A stretch of 64,000 nt of DNA from contig JAITVK010000018.1 in NCBI GenBank assembly GCA_031285845.1, positions 124,001 through 188,000 on the forward strand, given 5' to 3'. Below the pieces are notes generated by a model. That model was given only the letters and a program-made list of their open reading frames with translations. It did not search any database and was not told the origin of the DNA. Origin of the DNA: Propionibacteriaceae bacterium. GTDB taxonomy: Bacteria > Actinomycetota > Actinomycetes > Propionibacteriales > Propionibacteriaceae. Both the position numbers and the translations under genes were made by a program. The stretch's first letter is position 1. Every line of letters starts with the position of its first letter. Shown piece after piece: positions 62,992 to 64,000 of the stretch.

Positions 62992-64000
62992 TCAGGGGGT
63001 CGGCTCTGGACCGGGGTATCCCAGCCCGGGATACTCCACCCCGAAGTGGAAGCCGCGGGTGTGGTGGACGCGCAGTTGACGCTTGCCGAACAGGTACCAG
63101 GCGACGGCCACGAATGTGACCGTGATCGCGATCGCTCCGACCCAGACGGTGGCGCGCGCGCCCAGATAGTCCCCGACCCAGCCCAGCGCCGGTGACACCA
63201 CCGGGGTCAACCCCATTGAGGCGATGCCCCACAAGGCCATGACCCGTCCACGCACGTCTTGAGGGATGCTGATTTGGATCATCGAGTTGGCTCCGACCAT
63301 GACCGACACCGAACACAAGCCGATCGGGATCATCGTCAGGGCGAAGAAGATGAAGTTCGGGCTCAGCGCCGACAAGATCAGCGACACCGAGAACCCGGCG
63401 AGGAAGACGAAGACGAACCGGATGCGGGGCAGGTCGCGGCGGGCCGACCACAACGCGCCAGTCAGCGACCCAATGCCCATGATCGAGCCGAGCAGGCCGT
63501 ACTCTCCAGCGCCGCGATGGAAGACCGCCGTGGCCATCAACGTGTTGGTGATCGAATAGTTGAAACCGAAGGTTCCCAACATGAAGGCGATGAAGAAGAG
63601 CAAGGTCAACTGCGGACGGGCCAAGACGTAGCGCAGGCCGTCGAGCAGGCCGGAGCGCTTCTTGGGCGCGGGTGGACCGTCGGGGGCTTTGGCGTTGTAG
63701 AACAGCTTCGGCTTCATTCGGGTCAGCATGAAGATCAGCAGCAGGAAGCTGGCGGCGTTGATGGCGAAAGCGTGTCCGGTGCCGAAGGCGGCGATCAGGA
63801 CTCCGGCGATCGCGGGGCCGAACATGCGCGCCGCGTTCCAGGAAGAGGAGTTCAGCCCGATGGCGTTGGGAAGCAAGGAAGCCGGAACCAATTCAGACAC
63901 GAACGACTGTCGAGCCGGTCCGTCGAAAGCTCCGACCGTTCCGTCGAACAGGGCGAGGGCGAACACGATCCACAACTGGATGTGACCGGTCAGAACCAGC
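62992..64000 (-). CDS. MFS transporter, EntS-like, 5' end beyond the window
   Basis: The minus-strand frame is open through the right edge, so the N-terminus is missing; about 335 residues remain. ARQSFVSELVPASLLPNAIGLNSSSWNAARMFGPAIAG is the signature of the enterobactin-exporter-like (EntS) branch of the major facilitator superfamily, followed by six or more helices. A 12-helix exporter is expected; the substrate is unknown. Its stop is 27 nt from the convergent lipoprotein stop. Confidence 0.85.
   Translation of the reverse strand, partial: LVLTGHIQLWIVFALALFDGTVGAFDGPARQSFVSELVPASLLPNAIGLNSSSWNAARMFGPAIAGVLIAAFGTGHAFAINAASFLLLIFMLTRMKPKLFYNAKAPDGPPAPKKRSGLLDGLRYVLARPQLTLLFFIAFMLGTFGFNYSITNTLMATAVFHRGAGEYGLLGSIMGIGSLTGALWSARRDLPRIRFVFVFLAGFSVSLILSALSPNFIFFALTMIPIGLCSVSVMVGANSMIQISIPQDVRGRVMALWGIASMGLTPVVSPALGWVGDYLGARATVWVGAIAITVTFVAVAWYLFGKRQLRVHHTRGFHFGVEYPGLGYPGPEPTP

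Noticed and set aside
1..64000. CRISPR arrays, rRNA operons, insertion sequences
   Set aside because: No regularly spaced direct repeats, no rRNA-like stretches and no transposase-like protein could be found on either strand.

Overview
This window is one high-GC chromosomal segment from an actinobacterium, most likely a member of the Propionibacteriales. That placement is an inference from gene content, not from a marker phylogeny. The supporting content is a GlnR-type orphan response regulator, WhiB2, an EF-G paralogue (FusA2), the block whiB2 / GT2 membrane protein / DUF5719 / DUF3499 / manB / Trm112 / TobH, tandem DivIVA/Scy-like coiled-coil proteins, and GTG/TTG starts. Many promoters place a TANNNT hexamer 6-8 nt before the start codon, the signature of leaderless mRNAs that are common in this phylum. 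No rRNA genes, CRISPR array, complete prophage or insertion sequence is visible. The only tRNA seen is tRNA-Lys(CTT).

Layout. 1-4968: truncated glnR-like regulator, a 33-residue membrane peptide, a nitrobindin-fold protein, ygfZ, and on the minus strand pyrophosphatase, transaldolase and a PAP2-like membrane protein. 5175-12234: an accessory catabolic cluster for four-carbon acid sugars (threonate/erythronate type). It holds an SDR, a 3-hydroxyisobutyrate-dehydrogenase-like enzyme, a YhfZ-type regulator, a 60-residue unknown protein, an MHS-type transporter, a DUF1537 kinase and a PdxA2-type dehydrogenase. 12276-13920: a MerR/GyrI-type regulator with a textbook 19-bp-spacer promoter, then a methyltransferase. 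13921-15831: a decaying region with a multiply frameshifted membrane-protein pseudogene lying downstream of the 3' end of tRNA-Lys. 15927-18038: fusA2.

18351-33653 is the housekeeping translation/envelope run rpsB-tsf, pyrH-frr-cdsA-rlmN-dxr-rseP-ispG, GNAT, proS, rimP-nusA-ylxR. It is interrupted by a minus-strand lipoprotein, and infB does not follow ylxR. 33719-46444 holds murB, an SDR, hrpA, glyA, rplY, pth and mfd. 46645-48948 encodes two long coiled-coil proteins of the DivIVA/Scy/FilP type, probably polar-growth cytoskeleton. 49132-60281 holds the GDP-mannose supply and envelope block (manC, manB, TobH) with whiB2, a giant GT2 membrane glycosyltransferase, DUF5719, DUF3499, Trm112 and a cation-efflux protein. 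60281-64000 holds aroQ, a SprT-like protease, a CPBP protease, a small lipoprotein and a truncated MFS exporter.

Working together: in the tetronate cluster the transporter, kinase (9929-11260) and decarboxylating dehydrogenase (11257-12234) overlap by ATGA junctions. They would import an acid sugar, phosphorylate it at O4 and convert it to dihydroxyacetone phosphate, while the two upstream oxidoreductases could feed stereoisomers in. The most unusual items are this YhfZ-controlled cluster with its unknown small protein, the leaderless-promoter pattern, a 17-bp inverted repeat at 6969-7032, a 19-bp tandem repeat after the DUF5719 gene, and the coiled-coil pair downstream of mfd.
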